Of a stretch of 64,000 nucleotides of DNA, positions 7,905 through 17,444 are shown piece after piece. Position numbers and translations under genes: made by a program. The DNA is taken from NCBI RefSeq assembly GCF_001592305.1, contig NZ_BCWR01000012.1, positions 108,123 to 172,122 on the forward strand, read 5' to 3'. Each line of letters starts with the position of its first letter. Position 1 is the stretch's first letter. Under the pieces are notes generated by a model, which was not told the origin of the DNA, made no database searches, and saw nothing but the letters and a program-made list of their open reading frames with translations. This DNA comes from Hydrogenophaga taeniospiralis CCUG 15921 (GTDB lineage Bacteria > Pseudomonadota > Gammaproteobacteria > Burkholderiales > Burkholderiaceae_C).

Positions 7905-8450
7905 ATGAGTCACCACCAACCGAGCGGACATCCTCTCTCGCGCTTCCTGGACTTGATCTACCTGGCCTGCATCTGGGTCGCGGGGGCGTGCATCTTTCTG
8001 ATGTCGCTCTTCATTCCCTGGGGCATCTTTTCGCGCTACGTGCTGGGCACGGGCTCGCAATGGCCGGAGCCGATTTCGATCCTGCTCATGGTGGTGTTCA
8101 CCTTCCTGGGCGCGGCGGTGAGCTACCGCGCGGGCGGCCACATCGCCGTCGCCATGCTCACCGACCGCCTGCCCGCAGGCCTGCGCCACCCGCTGCGCGG
8201 CGTGGTGCATGTGCTGATGCTGACTATCAGCCTCTTCATGCTGTGGTACGGCGTGCAGCTGTGCATCGGCACCTGGGGCCAGTCCATCCCCGAGCTGCCG
8301 TGGATGCCGGTGGGATTCACCTACCTGCCGGTGCCCATCGGTGGCGCCGTGACCGCGCTGTTCGTGCTGGAACACATCTTCCTGGGTGACCAGAGCCGCC
8401 GCGCCGTGGTCACCTTCGACCACGAAGCCGCAGAAACAGGAGCCGCGTGA
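7905..8450 (+). CDS. dctQ: TRAP transporter small permease subunit (DctQ family)
   Basis: This 181-aa protein has four predicted membrane segments (about residues 17-41, 52-75, 93-114 and 138-160) and the DctQ-type FSRYVLGTGSQWPEP loop. It pairs with the large subunit and receives ligand from DctP. The ATG at 7905 was chosen because upstream sequence belongs to repeat copy B. The stop overlaps the next start as TGATG. Confidence 0.88.
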   Translation: MSHHQPSGHPLSRFLDLIYLACIWVAGACIFLMSLFIPWGIFSRYVLGTGSQWPEPISILLMVVFTFLGAAVSYRAGGHIAVAMLTDRLPAGLRHPLRGVVHVLMLTISLFMLWYGVQLCIGTWGQSIPELPWMPVGFTYLPVPIGGAVTALFVLEHIFLGDQSRRAVVTFDHEAAETGAA

Positions 8451-9736
8451 TGGAAGCCTACATCCTGCTCGGCAGTTTCTTCGTGCTGATCCTGATCGGC
8501 ACCCCCGTGGCTTACGCCATGGGCATGGCCGCCCTGATCGGCGCCTGGTATATCGACATCCCGCTGGACGCGGTGATGATCGCGATCGCCAACGGCGTCA
8601 ACAAGTTCTCGTTGCTGGCCATTCCCTTCTTCGTGCTGGCCGGCGCCATCATGGCCGAGGGCGGCATGGCGCGCCGGCTGGTGGCGTTCGCCAACGTGCT
8701 GGTGGGTTTCATCCGCGGCGGCCTGTCGCTCGTGAACATCCTGGCCTCCACCTTCTTCGGCGCCATCTCGGGCTCGTCCATGGCCGACACGGCTTCGGTG
8801 GGCACCGTGCTGATTCCCGAAATGGTGAAAAAGGGCTACCCGCGCGACTTCGCCACCGCCGTCACGGTAAGCGGCTCGGTGCAGGCGATCCTGATCCCGC
8901 CCAGCCACAACGCGGTGATCTACTCGCTGGCCGCGGGTGGCACGGTGTCGATCGCGGCGCTGTTCATCGCCGGTGTGCTGCCGGGCCTGTTGCTGGGGCT
9001 GACGCTGGCCATCATGTGCCTGTTCATGGCGCGCAAACGCAACTACCCCAAGGGCGACGTGATCCCGCTGCGCCAGGCGCTCAAGACCTGCGCCGACGCG
9101 CTCTGGGGCCTGATGACGATGGTGATCATCCTGGGCGGCATCCTCTCCGGCGTGTTCACCGCCACCGAGTCGGCCTCCATCGCCGTGCTCTGGGCCTTCT
9201 TCGTCACGATGTTCATCTACCGCGACTACCGGTGGAACGAACTGCCCAAGCTGGTGCACCGCACGGTGAAGACGCTGTCCATCGTGATGATCCTGATCGC
9301 CTTTGCCGCAAGCTTCGGCTACATCATGACGCTGATGCAGATCCCGCTGCAGATCACCACCGCGCTGACCGCGCTGTCGGACAACCGCTACGTGATCCTC
9401 GCGCTCATCAACGTGCTGCTGCTGGTGCTGGGCACGCTGATGGACATGGCGCCGCTGATCCTGATCCTCACGCCGATCCTGCTGCCGGTGATCAACAGCA
9501 TCGGCGTGGACCCGGTGCACTTCGGCATGATCATGATGGTCAACCTGGGCATCGGCCTGATCACGCCCCCGGTGGGCGGCGTGCTCTTCGTCGGTGCCGC
9601 CGTCGCCAAGCTGCCGATGGAACAGGTTGTCAAGGCGCTGCTGCCCTTCTTCGGCGCCCTGCTGCTGGTGCTGATTGCCGTCACCTACGTCCCGGCGCTG
9701 TCGCTGTGGCTGCCGCAGACCGTGCTGAGCCGCTGA
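8450..9736 (+). CDS. dctM: TRAP transporter large permease subunit (DctM family)
   Basis: This 428-aa protein has about 12 membrane segments and DctM signatures (IPFFVLAGAIMAEGGMARRL, GSVQAILIPPSHNAVIYS, NLGIGLITPPVGGVLF). It is the sodium-driven channel subunit of the TRAP transporter. Its ATG overlaps the dctQ stop by one base. The complete dctPQM set lies in the uronate/aldarate operon, so uptake of hexuronates or aldarates is the likely role. Confidence 0.93.
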   Translation: MEAYILLGSFFVLILIGTPVAYAMGMAALIGAWYIDIPLDAVMIAIANGVNKFSLLAIPFFVLAGAIMAEGGMARRLVAFANVLVGFIRGGLSLVNILASTFFGAISGSSMADTASVGTVLIPEMVKKGYPRDFATAVTVSGSVQAILIPPSHNAVIYSLAAGGTVSIAALFIAGVLPGLLLGLTLAIMCLFMARKRNYPKGDVIPLRQALKTCADALWGLMTMVIILGGILSGVFTATESASIAVLWAFFVTMFIYRDYRWNELPKLVHRTVKTLSIVMILIAFAASFGYIMTLMQIPLQITTALTALSDNRYVILALINVLLLVLGTLMDMAPLILILTPILLPVINSIGVDPVHFGMIMMVNLGIGLITPPVGGVLFVGAAVAKLPMEQVVKALLPFFGALLLVLIAVTYVPALSLWLPQTVLSR

Positions 9737-9749
9737 GAGGACACCCGTC

Positions 9750-11042
9750 ATGACCTCCCACGCCATCCGCCACGTCCGCGTGACGCCCATCGCGTTCCGC
9801 GACCCGCCGCTGCTCAACGCGGCCGGCATCCACGAACCCTGGGCCCTGCGCTCCATCATCGAGATCGAAACCGACTCGGGCCTCATCGGCATCAACGAGA
9901 GCTACGGCGACCTGCCCATGCTCGACGCGCTGGCCCAGGCCGCGCCCGCGCTCACGGGGCTCTCGCCCTGGGCGCTCAACGAGATGGAGACCCGCGTCGC
10001 CGCGCTCGTGGCGCCGAAGCAGACCACCGCTTCGGAGTTCCTGGGCACGCAGATTTCGCTGGCGCCTGGCACACACGTTTCCAAGACCGTGGCCAAGGTG
10101 ATCAGCGCGTTCGAAGTCGCCATGATGGACCTGCAAGGCCAGCTGGCGAACGCGCCGGTGGTGGACCTGCTGGGCGGCGCGGCGCGCCCGGCCGTGCCCT
10201 TCAGCGCCTACCTGTTCTTCAAATACGCCGAGCACATCGACCAACCCTACGCGCCCGACCCCTGGGGCGAGGCGCTCACGCCCGAGCAACTGGTGGCGCA
10301 GGCGCGCCGCATGATCGACCAATACGGCTTCAAGAGCATCAAGCTCAAGGCCGGTGCGCTGCCGCCGGAGCAGGAAGTGGCCGGTCTGCTGGCCCTGGCC
10401 CAGGCCTTCCCGGGTGCGCCGCTGCGCATCGACCCCAACGGCAACTGGAGCGTGCCCACCAGCCTGCAGGTGGTGGAGCAGCTGCGCGGCGTGCTGGAGT
10501 ACTACGAAGACCCGGCCCCGGGGCTGGACGGCATGGCCGCCGTGGCGAAGGCCTGCGAGGTGCCGCTGGCCACCAACATGGTGGTGACCGACCTGAAGGA
10601 ATTCCGCCGCAACGCCGAGATGGGCTGCCCGGTGAAGATCGTGCTGAGTGACCACCACTACTGGGGCGGCCTGCGCGCCACGCAACGCCTGGCGCTGATG
10701 TGCGAGACCTTCGGCCTGGGCCTGTCCATGCACTCGAACTCGCACCTCGGTATCAGCCTCATGGCCATGACCCACCTGGCCGCCTCGGTGCCGCAGCTCT
10801 CCTACGCCTGCGACACGCACTACCCCTGGCAGGACGACGAGGTGGTGCAAGGCGGGCGCCTGCGCTTTGAAGATGGCAGCCTGCGCGTGACGACCACACC
10901 CGGCCTGGGCGTGCGGATCGACCGTGAGGCCCTGGCCCGCCTGCACGACAACTACCTGAACACGAGCATCCGCAACCGCGACGACCTGGCGCAGATGCGC
11001 CGGTACGACCCCTCATTCACCGGCCGGCAGCCGAGGTATTGA
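9750..11042 (+). CDS. enolase-superfamily dehydratase, divergent glucarate dehydratase type
   Basis: This 430-aa protein has the enolase-superfamily active-site elements of glucarate dehydratase-like enzymes: KSIKLKAG (Lys-x-Lys), RIDPNGNW (metal-binding Asp and Asn), YYEDPAPG (Glu), TNMVVTD and the [12 protein letters not shown] histidine region. It is clearly not orthologous to classical GudD, which is encoded at 13110-14444. Its sequence resembles the second glucarate dehydratase subfamily seen in actinobacteria and some betaproteobacteria. It may act on glucarate, galactarate or another aldarate. It begins 13 bp after dctM. Confidence 0.82.
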   Translation: MTSHAIRHVRVTPIAFRDPPLLNAAGIHEPWALRSIIEIETDSGLIGINESYGDLPMLDALAQAAPALTGLSPWALNEMETRVAALVAPKQTTASEFLGTQISLAPGTHVSKTVAKVISAFEVAMMDLQGQLANAPVVDLLGGAARPAVPFSAYLFFKYAEHIDQPYAPDPWGEALTPEQLVAQARRMIDQYGFKSIKLKAGALPPEQEVAGLLALAQAFPGAPLRIDPNGNWSVPTSLQVVEQLRGVLEYYEDPAPGLDGMAAVAKACEVPLATNMVVTDLKEFRRNAEMGCPVKIVLSDHHYWGGLRATQRLALMCETFGLGLSMHSNSHLGISLMAMTHLAASVPQLSYACDTHYPWQDDEVVQGGRLRFEDGSLRVTTTPGLGVRIDREALARLHDNYLNTSIRNRDDLAQMRRYDPSFTGRQPRY

Positions 11043-11082
11043 GATGTCCCCCATTTCTTTCACTCACACGAAAGCACGCACC

Positions 11083-12000
11083 ATGCAATACACCCCGCAA
11101 GACCTCAAGCAAGTCATGTCCTCCGGACTGCTGTCCTTCCCGCTGACCGACTTCGACGCCAACGGCGACTTCAACGCCCGGGCCTACGCCGAACGCCTGG
11201 AGTGGCTCGCCCCCTACGGCGCCACCGCGCTGTTCGCCGCGGGAGGCACGGGCGAGTTCTTCTCGCTCACCGCTGACGAGTACCCCGGCATCATCCAGAC
11301 CGCGGTGGACACCTGCCGCGGCAAGGTGCCGATCATCGCGGGCGCGGGCGGCCCCACGCGCTTCGCCATCCAGTGCGCGCAGGCGGCCGAGAAGGCCGGT
11401 GCCCACGGCATCCTGCTGCTGCCGCACTACCTGACCGAAGCCTGCCAGGAAGGCCTGATAGCCCACGTGGAAGCCGTGTGCAAGAGCGTGAAGTTCGGCG
11501 TCATCGTCTACAACCGCAACGTCTGCAAGCTCACGCCCGAGTCGCTGGCCATCCTGGCCGATCGCTGCCCCAACCTGATCGGTTTCAAGGACGGCGTGGG
11601 CGACATCGAGCTCATGTCCAGCATCCACATGAAGATGGGCGAGCGCTTCGCCTACCTGGGCGGCCTGCCCACGGCCGAGGTCTACGCCGCGGCCTACAAG
11701 GCGCTGGGCACGCCCGTGTATTCGTCCGCCGTCTTCAACTTCATCCCCCGCACGGCGATGGACTTCTACGAGGCCGTGCGCAGCGACGACATGGCCACAC
11801 AACACAGGCTGCTCAGGCAGTTTTTCATGCCCTACCTGCAGATCCGCAACCGGGCGCAAGGCTACGCGGTGAGCATCGTCAAGGCCGGCGCCACCCTGGT
11901 GGGCCACACGGCCGGCCCGGTGCGCGCGCCGCTGACCGAGCTCAAGCCGGTCGAACTGGAACAGCTCAAGGCGCTCATCGACGCCCTGGGACCGCAGTGA
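11083..12000 (+). CDS. kdgD: 5-dehydro-4-deoxyglucarate dehydratase
   Basis: This 305-aa class I aldolase-like TIM barrel of the DapA superfamily has [17 protein letters not shown] near the N-terminus, [17 protein letters not shown] with the catalytic Tyr, and the Schiff-base Lys in [10 protein letters not shown]. KdgD dehydrates and decarboxylates 5-keto-4-deoxyglucarate to alpha-ketoglutaric semialdehyde. The start at 11083 ([11 protein letters not shown]) gives the normal family length; an upstream ATG at 11044 would add 13 residues that the family lacks. It supplies the substrate of the aldehyde dehydrogenase at 2462-3937. Confidence 0.92.
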   Translation: MQYTPQDLKQVMSSGLLSFPLTDFDANGDFNARAYAERLEWLAPYGATALFAAGGTGEFFSLTADEYPGIIQTAVDTCRGKVPIIAGAGGPTRFAIQCAQAAEKAGAHGILLLPHYLTEACQEGLIAHVEAVCKSVKFGVIVYNRNVCKLTPESLAILADRCPNLIGFKDGVGDIELMSSIHMKMGERFAYLGGLPTAEVYAAAYKALGTPVYSSAVFNFIPRTAMDFYEAVRSDDMATQHRLLRQFFMPYLQIRNRAQGYAVSIVKAGATLVGHTAGPVRAPLTELKPVELEQLKALIDALGPQ

Positions 12001-12029
12001 ATTTCCTCAACCCACTGGAGACAAGCGCC

Positions 12030-12989
12030 ATGAAAAAGTCCGTCATCACCCTGTTGGTGGCCGCCGCCACCAGCCTCAGCGCCTTCGCCTGGCCCGACAA
12101 GCCGGTCACGCTCGTCGTGCCCTTCCCGCCCGGTGGCTCCACCGACCTGATCGCGCGTACGCTCTCGGGCCAGTTGCCCGGGAAGCTGGGCGGCGGCGCC
12201 ACGGTGGTGGTGGAAAACAAGGCCGGTGCCACCGGCACCATCGGCGCGGCGCACGTGGCGCGCGCGCCAGCCGACGGCCATACCCTGTTCGTCTCTTCGC
12301 TGGGCCCCTTCGTGATCGCACCGCACCTGTTCAAGGTGAACTACGACGCGCTCAAGGACTTCGACACCATCACCGTGGTGGTGCAGGCGCCCAACGTGCT
12401 GGTGGTGCCCGCGGCCTCGGCGCACCAGTCGGTGGCCGAAGTGATCGCCTACGTGAAGGCCAACCCGGGCAAGATGACGTTTGCTTCGTCGGGCAACGGC
12501 AGCAGCGACCACCTGACGGCGGAGCTCTTCTGGCAGCAGACCGGCACCAGCGGCGTGCACGTGCCGTACAAGGGTGGCGGCCCGGTGATGAGCGACCTGC
12601 TGGGCAACCAGGTGGAGTCGTCGTTCATGAACATCAACACCGCCATGCCGCAGATCAAGGCCGGCAAACTGCGCGCCCTGGCCATCACCAGCGCCAAGCG
12701 CTCGCCCCTGCTGCCCGACGTGCCCACGCTGGAGGAAAGCGGTGTGAAGGATGCCAACGTGCAATCCTGGCAGGCCGTGGCCGCGCCCAAGGGTCTGCCG
12801 GCCGACGTGAAGAAACGCCTGCACGAGGCCATCGTCAGCACCTTCAAGGACCCGCAGGTCAACGGCAAGCTGCTGGAGCTGGGCTTTGAACTGGTGCTCA
12901 ACACCCCCGAGCAGTTCGCCGCCTTCCAGGCCACGGAGTACGCGCGCTGGCAGAAACTGATTGCCAGCCGCAACATAAAGGCGGATTAA
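12030..12989 (+). CDS. Bug/TctC-family periplasmic solute-binding protein, orphan
   Basis: This 319-aa protein has a signal peptide ([21 protein letters not shown]) and the Bug signatures [36 protein letters not shown] and [16 protein letters not shown]. Bug proteins bind carboxylates for tripartite tricarboxylate transporters, but most in Burkholderiales are orphans, and no tctA or tctB gene lies here. It sits between kdgD and gudD, so an aldarate or uronate ligand, or a sensing role, is likely. GGAG lies upstream of the ATG. Confidence 0.9.
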   Translation: MKKSVITLLVAAATSLSAFAWPDKPVTLVVPFPPGGSTDLIARTLSGQLPGKLGGGATVVVENKAGATGTIGAAHVARAPADGHTLFVSSLGPFVIAPHLFKVNYDALKDFDTITVVVQAPNVLVVPAASAHQSVAEVIAYVKANPGKMTFASSGNGSSDHLTAELFWQQTGTSGVHVPYKGGGPVMSDLLGNQVESSFMNINTAMPQIKAGKLRALAITSAKRSPLLPDVPTLEESGVKDANVQSWQAVAAPKGLPADVKKRLHEAIVSTFKDPQVNGKLLELGFELVLNTPEQFAAFQATEYARWQKLIASRNIKAD

Positions 12990-12993
12990 AGGG

Positions 12994-13072
12994 CTCCCCC
13001 CGCGCCGCCTTCGGCGTCACCCCCCAGGGGGCGGCGCTGGCGGCCCGGCGGAGCCGGTTCCGCGGCGCCCTA
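12994..13072 (+). repeat. GC-rich intergenic hairpin repeat, copy C
   Basis: CTCCCCCCGCGCCGCCTTCG, a CCCCCCAGGGGG hairpin and a CGGCCCGGCGGAGCCGGTTCC right half lie between the Bug gene and gudD. The layout is the same as copies A, B, D and E. Confidence 0.7.
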
Positions 13073-13109
13073 GGTCCGCTTCCCTTCTCTCCACCGTTCC
13101 TGGTTTCTT

Positions 13110-14444
13110 ATGAGTGCTTCTTCTGCCCCTGTTGTCTCGTCCATGCGTGTGATCCCCGTGGCGGGGCGCGACGGCATGCTGCTCAACCTCTCGGGTGCGC
13201 ATGCGCCGTTTTTCACGCGCAACCTCGTCATCGTCACCGACAACGCGGGCCACACCGGTCTGGGTGAGGTGCCGGGTGGCGAGAAGATCCGGCAGACGCT
13301 GGAGGAGGCGCGCCCGCTGGTTGAAGGCCAGACCGTCGGCAACCTGCAGGCCATCCTGAACGCCATGCGCACGCAGTTCGCCGACCGCGACAGCGGCGGG
13401 CGTGGCCTGCAGACCTTCGACCTGCGCACCACCATCCACGCCGTCACCGCCGTGGAATCGGCCCTGCTGGACCTGATGGGACAACACCTGGGCGTACCGG
13501 TCGCGGCCCTGCTGGGCGAAGGCCAGCAGCGCGACGCGGTGCAGATGCTGGGCTATCTGTTCTTCGTCGGCGACCGCCTGAAAACAGACCTGCCCTACGC
13601 CAGCGAACCCGACAACGCCGACGCCTGGTGCCGCCTGCGCCACGAGAAAGCCATGACGCCCGAGGCCGTGGTGCGCCTGGCCGAGGCCGCGCAAAAGCGC
13701 TATGGCTTCCAGGACTTCAAGCTCAAGGGCGGTGTGCTCAGTGGCGACGAAGAAGTGGAAGCCGTGACGGCCTTGCATCAGCGCTTCCCTGAAGCCCGCG
13801 TGACGCTGGACCCGAACGGCGGCTGGCTGCTGAAAGACGCAATCCGCCTGGGCCAGAAGATGCGCGGCGTGGTGGCCTACGCCGAAGACCCGTGTGGCGC
13901 CGAAGACGGTTTCAGCGGCCGCGAGGTGATGGCCGAGTTCCGCCGCGCCACCGGCCTGCCCACGGCCACCAACATGGTCGCCACCGACTGGCGCCAGCTG
14001 GCCCACTCGCTGGCGCTGCAGAGCGTGGACATTCCGCTGGCCGACCCGCACTTCTGGACCATGGCCGGCAGCGTGCGCGTGGCGCAGACCTGCCGCGACT
14101 GGGGCCTGACCTGGGGCTCGCACTCCAACAACCACTTCGACATTTCGCTCGCCATGTTCACCCACGTCGGCGCCGCCGCACCGGGCAAGGTGACGGCCAT
14201 CGACACGCACTGGATCTGGCAGGACGGCCAGCGCCTGACCAAAGACCCGCTGAAGATCGAAGGCGGCTACGTGCAGGTTCCGAAGAAGCCGGGCCTGGGC
14301 ATTCAAATCGACATGGCCGAGGTGGAAAAAGCCCACACGCTGTATGTGCAACACGGGCTCGGTGCGCGCGACGACGCGATCGCGATGCAATATCTGATCC
14401 CCGGCTGGGCGTTCGACCCCAAGCGCCCGTGTATGGTGAGGTAA
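13110..14444 (+). CDS. gudD: glucarate dehydratase (classical GudD)
   Basis: This 444-aa enolase-superfamily enzyme matches the classical GudD family along its whole length: [43 protein letters not shown] (Lys-x-Lys), [42 protein letters not shown] (His) and the terminal [14 protein letters not shown]. It dehydrates D-glucarate to 5-keto-4-deoxyglucarate, the substrate of KdgD. The window therefore encodes two different glucarate dehydratase types, this one and 9750-11042. Confidence 0.95.
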   Translation: MSASSAPVVSSMRVIPVAGRDGMLLNLSGAHAPFFTRNLVIVTDNAGHTGLGEVPGGEKIRQTLEEARPLVEGQTVGNLQAILNAMRTQFADRDSGGRGLQTFDLRTTIHAVTAVESALLDLMGQHLGVPVAALLGEGQQRDAVQMLGYLFFVGDRLKTDLPYASEPDNADAWCRLRHEKAMTPEAVVRLAEAAQKRYGFQDFKLKGGVLSGDEEVEAVTALHQRFPEARVTLDPNGGWLLKDAIRLGQKMRGVVAYAEDPCGAEDGFSGREVMAEFRRATGLPTATNMVATDWRQLAHSLALQSVDIPLADPHFWTMAGSVRVAQTCRDWGLTWGSHSNNHFDISLAMFTHVGAAAPGKVTAIDTHWIWQDGQRLTKDPLKIEGGYVQVPKKPGLGIQIDMAEVEKAHTLYVQHGLGARDDAIAMQYLIPGWAFDPKRPCMVR

Positions 14445-14520
14445 CCCCCCCGCGCCGCTCCGCGTCACCCCCCAGGGGGCGATGCCTGTGGCCCGGCAAA
14501 GCCGGTTCCACGGCACCCTC
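14444..14520 (+). repeat. GC-rich intergenic hairpin repeat, copy D
   Basis: CCCCCCCGCGCCGC, a CCCCCCAGGGGG hairpin and GGCCCGGCAAAGCCGGTTCC with a CCGGC-AAA-GCCGG stem lie between gudD and garD. Confidence 0.75.
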
Positions 14521-14550
14521 GAAACAGACACCTTCGCCGGAACCTCGGCC

Positions 14551-16101
14551 ATGAACACCTCCCCCTCTCCCCGCATCATCCGCATGCACCCGGCCGACAA
14601 CGTGGCCATCGTGGTCAACGACGGTGGGCTCAAACCCGGCGCCGCCCCCGGTGACGGGCCGGTGCTGGTCGAGGCCGTGCCCCAGGGCCACAAGGTCGCG
14701 CTGGTGGACCTGCCCGCGGGCAGCGCCGTGCGGCGCTACAACGTGGTCATCGGCCACACCGGCGTGGCCATCCCGGCAGGCGGCTGGGTCAACGAGCAGC
14801 GGTTGGTGATGCCGGCCGCGCGCTCGCTCGAAGGCCTGCCCGCCTCGAACCCGCCGGCCGAACTGCCGCCCCTGACCGGCCACACCTTCCAGGGCTACCG
14901 CAACGCCGATGGCAGCGTGGGCACACGCAACCTGCTCGCCATCACCACCACCGTGCAGTGCGTGGCCGGCGTGCTGGACTTCGCGGTCGAACGCATCCGC
15001 AGCGAACTGCTGCCGCTCTACCCGAACGTGGACGGCGTGGTCGGTCTCGAACACACCTATGGCTGCGGCGTGGCCATCGACGCGCCCGACGCGATCATCC
15101 CCATCCGCACCCTGCGCAACATCTCGTCCAACCCCAACTTCGGCGGCGAGGTCATGGTGCTCAGCCTGGGCTGCGAGAAGCTGCAGCCCGAGCGGCTGCT
15201 GCCGCCGGGATCGATTCCGATCAGCGATCAACGAGACAGCGAACTCGATGTGGTCATGCTGCAGGACGAGGCCCACGTCGGCTTCATGTCGATGATCGAT
15301 TCCATCCTCCGGCAAGCCCGCGTGCACCTGGAGCGCCTGAACCGGCGCCAGCGCACCACCTGCCCAGCGTCCGATCTGGTGGTGGGCGTGCAGTGCGGTG
15401 GCAGCGACGCGTTTTCCGGCGTCACCGCCAACCCGGCCGTGGGCTTTGCGACCGACCTGCTGGTGCGCGCCGGCGCCACCGTGATGTTCTCGGAAGTGAC
15501 CGAGGTGCGCGACGGCATCGACCTGCTGACCACGCGCGCGGCCAGCCCCGACGTGGCCGAGGCCATGGTGCGCGAGATGGCCTGGTACGACGCTTACCTG
15601 AACAAGGGCCGGGTGGACCGCAGCGCCAACACCACACCCGGCAACAAGAAGGGCGGCCTGTCCAACATCGTGGAAAAGGCCATGGGCTCGATCGTGAAGA
15701 GCGGCACCGGCCCGATCCACGGCGTGATCGCGCCCGGCGAGAAGGTCAAGCAGAAAGGCCTGATCTTCGCCGCCACCCCGGCGAGCGACTTCATCTGCGG
15801 CACGCTGCAGCTGGCCGCCGGCATGAACCTGCACGTCTTCACCACCGGCCGCGGCACGCCCTACGGCCTGGCCGAATGCCCTGTCATCAAGGTCGCCACG
15901 CGCGACGACCTGGCGCGCCGCTGGCACGACTTGATGGACGTGAACGCCGGTCGCATCGCCAGCGGAGAGGCGAGCATCGAAGACGTGGGCTGCGAGCTGT
16001 TCCAGCTGCTGCTGGACGTGGCGAGTGGCCAAAAGACCTGGGCCGAGCGGTGGAAGCTGCACAATGCACTGGTGCTGTTCAACCCGGCGCCGGTGACCTG
16101 A
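14551..16101 (+). CDS. garD: galactarate dehydratase
   Basis: This 516-aa UxaA/GarD-family lyase has an N-terminal SAF-like domain ([19 protein letters not shown]) and the large catalytic domain with [48 protein letters not shown] and [19 protein letters not shown]. It dehydrates meso-galactarate to 5-keto-4-deoxy-galactarate/glucarate, feeding KdgD. Length matches the E. coli enzyme. The ATG at 14551 was chosen because 23 upstream codons lie mainly in repeat copy D. This gene makes the operon competent for galacturonate as well as glucuronate. Confidence 0.94.
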   Translation: MNTSPSPRIIRMHPADNVAIVVNDGGLKPGAAPGDGPVLVEAVPQGHKVALVDLPAGSAVRRYNVVIGHTGVAIPAGGWVNEQRLVMPAARSLEGLPASNPPAELPPLTGHTFQGYRNADGSVGTRNLLAITTTVQCVAGVLDFAVERIRSELLPLYPNVDGVVGLEHTYGCGVAIDAPDAIIPIRTLRNISSNPNFGGEVMVLSLGCEKLQPERLLPPGSIPISDQRDSELDVVMLQDEAHVGFMSMIDSILRQARVHLERLNRRQRTTCPASDLVVGVQCGGSDAFSGVTANPAVGFATDLLVRAGATVMFSEVTEVRDGIDLLTTRAASPDVAEAMVREMAWYDAYLNKGRVDRSANTTPGNKKGGLSNIVEKAMGSIVKSGTGPIHGVIAPGEKVKQKGLIFAATPASDFICGTLQLAAGMNLHVFTTGRGTPYGLAECPVIKVATRDDLARRWHDLMDVNAGRIASGEASIEDVGCELFQLLLDVASGQKTWAERWKLHNALVLFNPAPVT

Positions 16102-16107
16102 AATGAA

Positions 16108-16185
16108 TCCCCCCCGCCGCGCTTCGCGCGACCCCCAAGGGGGCGGCACTGGCCGTCCGGCAACGCCGGCCCGGCGGTGCCCTGG
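16108..16185 (+). repeat. GC-rich intergenic hairpin repeat, copy E
   Basis: CCCCCCCGCCGCGCTTCGCG, CCCCCAAGGGGG and GGCCGTCCGGCAACGCCGGC lie between garD and the epimerase gene. Confidence 0.65.
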
Positions 16186-16230
16186 GTGGCACCCTTTCAT
16201 GCATCGGCCTTGCGTTTTATTCTTACGTTG

Positions 16231-17292
16231 ATGGCAAACCCGCACGAAACCCTTGCCCTGCTGGACCCGGCCCGCTTCGTGGGCGAGGTCGAAGGGCGCC
16301 CCACCGCCCTGTACCGGCTGCGCAATGCGCGCGGCATGGTTGTGGCCATCACCAGCCTCGGCGCCAAGGTGCTGCAGATCGTGGTGCCGGACCGCCACGG
16401 CGTGCCGGGCGACGTGGCGCTGGGTTACGAATCCCTCGAGGCCGTGCTGGCCGGTGCGCCGTCCATGGGCGCCTTCATCGGCCGCTACGCCGGGCGCATC
16501 GCGCAGGCGCGTTTCACGCTCGACGGCGTAGAGCACCACCTGATGGCCAACGCCGGCCCGCACTGCCTCCACGGCGGCCCACGCGGCACGCGCCACCGGG
16601 TGTTCGAGGCGCGCCAGACCAGCGACCACACCCTAGAACTGCAGCACCGCTTCACCCCCGCCGACGACGGCTTTCCCGGCACGCTGGACCTGCGCCTGAG
16701 CTACCACCTGAGCGAGCGCAACGAACTGGTGATCGAACACGAGGCCACCGCTATCGAAGGCAGCGGCCCGGCCAGCTTCACCAGCCACGTGTTCTTCAAC
16801 CTCGACGGCCCGGGCCACACCACCATCGACGACCACCGCCTGGAAGTTCAAGCCAGCCACCTGCTGGCCACGGACGCGGACCACATCGCCACCGGCGAAC
16901 GCACCGCGCTGCAAGGCCACCCGCTGGACCTGCGCACAGCGCAGCGGCTGGGCGATGTGCCCGACATCGACCACGCCTACCAGATCGACACCCTGCACCA
17001 GCCTGCATCGCTGCGCCTGTGCGCCCGCGCCAGCAGCCCAGCGAGCGGCCGCACGCTGGAAGTCTGGTCCACCGAGCCGGTGTTGCAGGTGTACACCGCG
17101 GGTCAGCTGGGCAACGGCACGGCGCCCGACGTGGGCAAACAGGGGGTGCACCACCGGCCCCGCGCCGGGCTCTGCCTGGAACCCCAGCAATACCCCAACG
17201 CCCCCAACTGCCCGGCGTTTCCGCTCAACCGCGTGGCCCCCGAGCGGCCCTACCGGGCCCGCACCGAGTTCCGGTTTGGCGTGGTGGGCTGA
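16231..17292 (+). CDS. aldose 1-epimerase (GalM family)
   Basis: This 353-aa beta-sandwich protein has GalM signatures: FIGRYAGRIAQARFTLDG, NAGPHCLHGG with a substrate-binding His, TSHVFFNLDGPG with the second His, and GLCLEPQQYPNAPN with the catalytic Glu. It interconverts sugar anomers. At the end of the uronate cluster it may supply the anomer used by Udh. A second, divergent epimerase lies at 59370-60299. The ATG at 16231 is used; upstream sequence runs into repeat copy E. Confidence 0.9.
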   Translation: MANPHETLALLDPARFVGEVEGRPTALYRLRNARGMVVAITSLGAKVLQIVVPDRHGVPGDVALGYESLEAVLAGAPSMGAFIGRYAGRIAQARFTLDGVEHHLMANAGPHCLHGGPRGTRHRVFEARQTSDHTLELQHRFTPADDGFPGTLDLRLSYHLSERNELVIEHEATAIEGSGPASFTSHVFFNLDGPGHTTIDDHRLEVQASHLLATDADHIATGERTALQGHPLDLRTAQRLGDVPDIDHAYQIDTLHQPASLRLCARASSPASGRTLEVWSTEPVLQVYTAGQLGNGTAPDVGKQGVHHRPRAGLCLEPQQYPNAPNCPAFPLNRVAPERPYRARTEFRFGVVG

Positions 17293-17364
17293 GCGCCACC
17301 CGCAAGGCATGAAACGGTCCAAGCACCACTGGCCTCTCCGGCGAGAAGTGACCCATTCCAGAGA

Positions 17365-17437
17365 TACCGTCGGGCCGGCTTTGCCGGACGACTGGTATCG
17401 CCCCCTCAAGGGGGTCGCGCGCAGCGCGGCGGGGGTG
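17365..17437 (-). repeat. GC-rich intergenic hairpin repeat, copy F (reverse orientation)
   Basis: GGGCCGGCTTTGCCGGACG followed by GCCCCCTCAAGGGGG and CGCGCGCAGCGCGGCGGGGG is the inverted form of the repeat. It lies between two convergent genes, where it may also act as a bidirectional terminator. Confidence 0.65.
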
Positions 17438-17444
17438 CCTCACT

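Noticed and set aside
8321..9895. 524-codon minus-strand frame opposite dctM
   Set aside because: It is rich in His, Gln and Asp repeats from the reverse complement of membrane-helix codons; dctM is unambiguous.
14158..16629. 823-codon minus-strand open frame opposite garD and the epimerase
   Set aside because: It is a shadow of clear enzymes on the other strand; no domain or codon pattern supports it.
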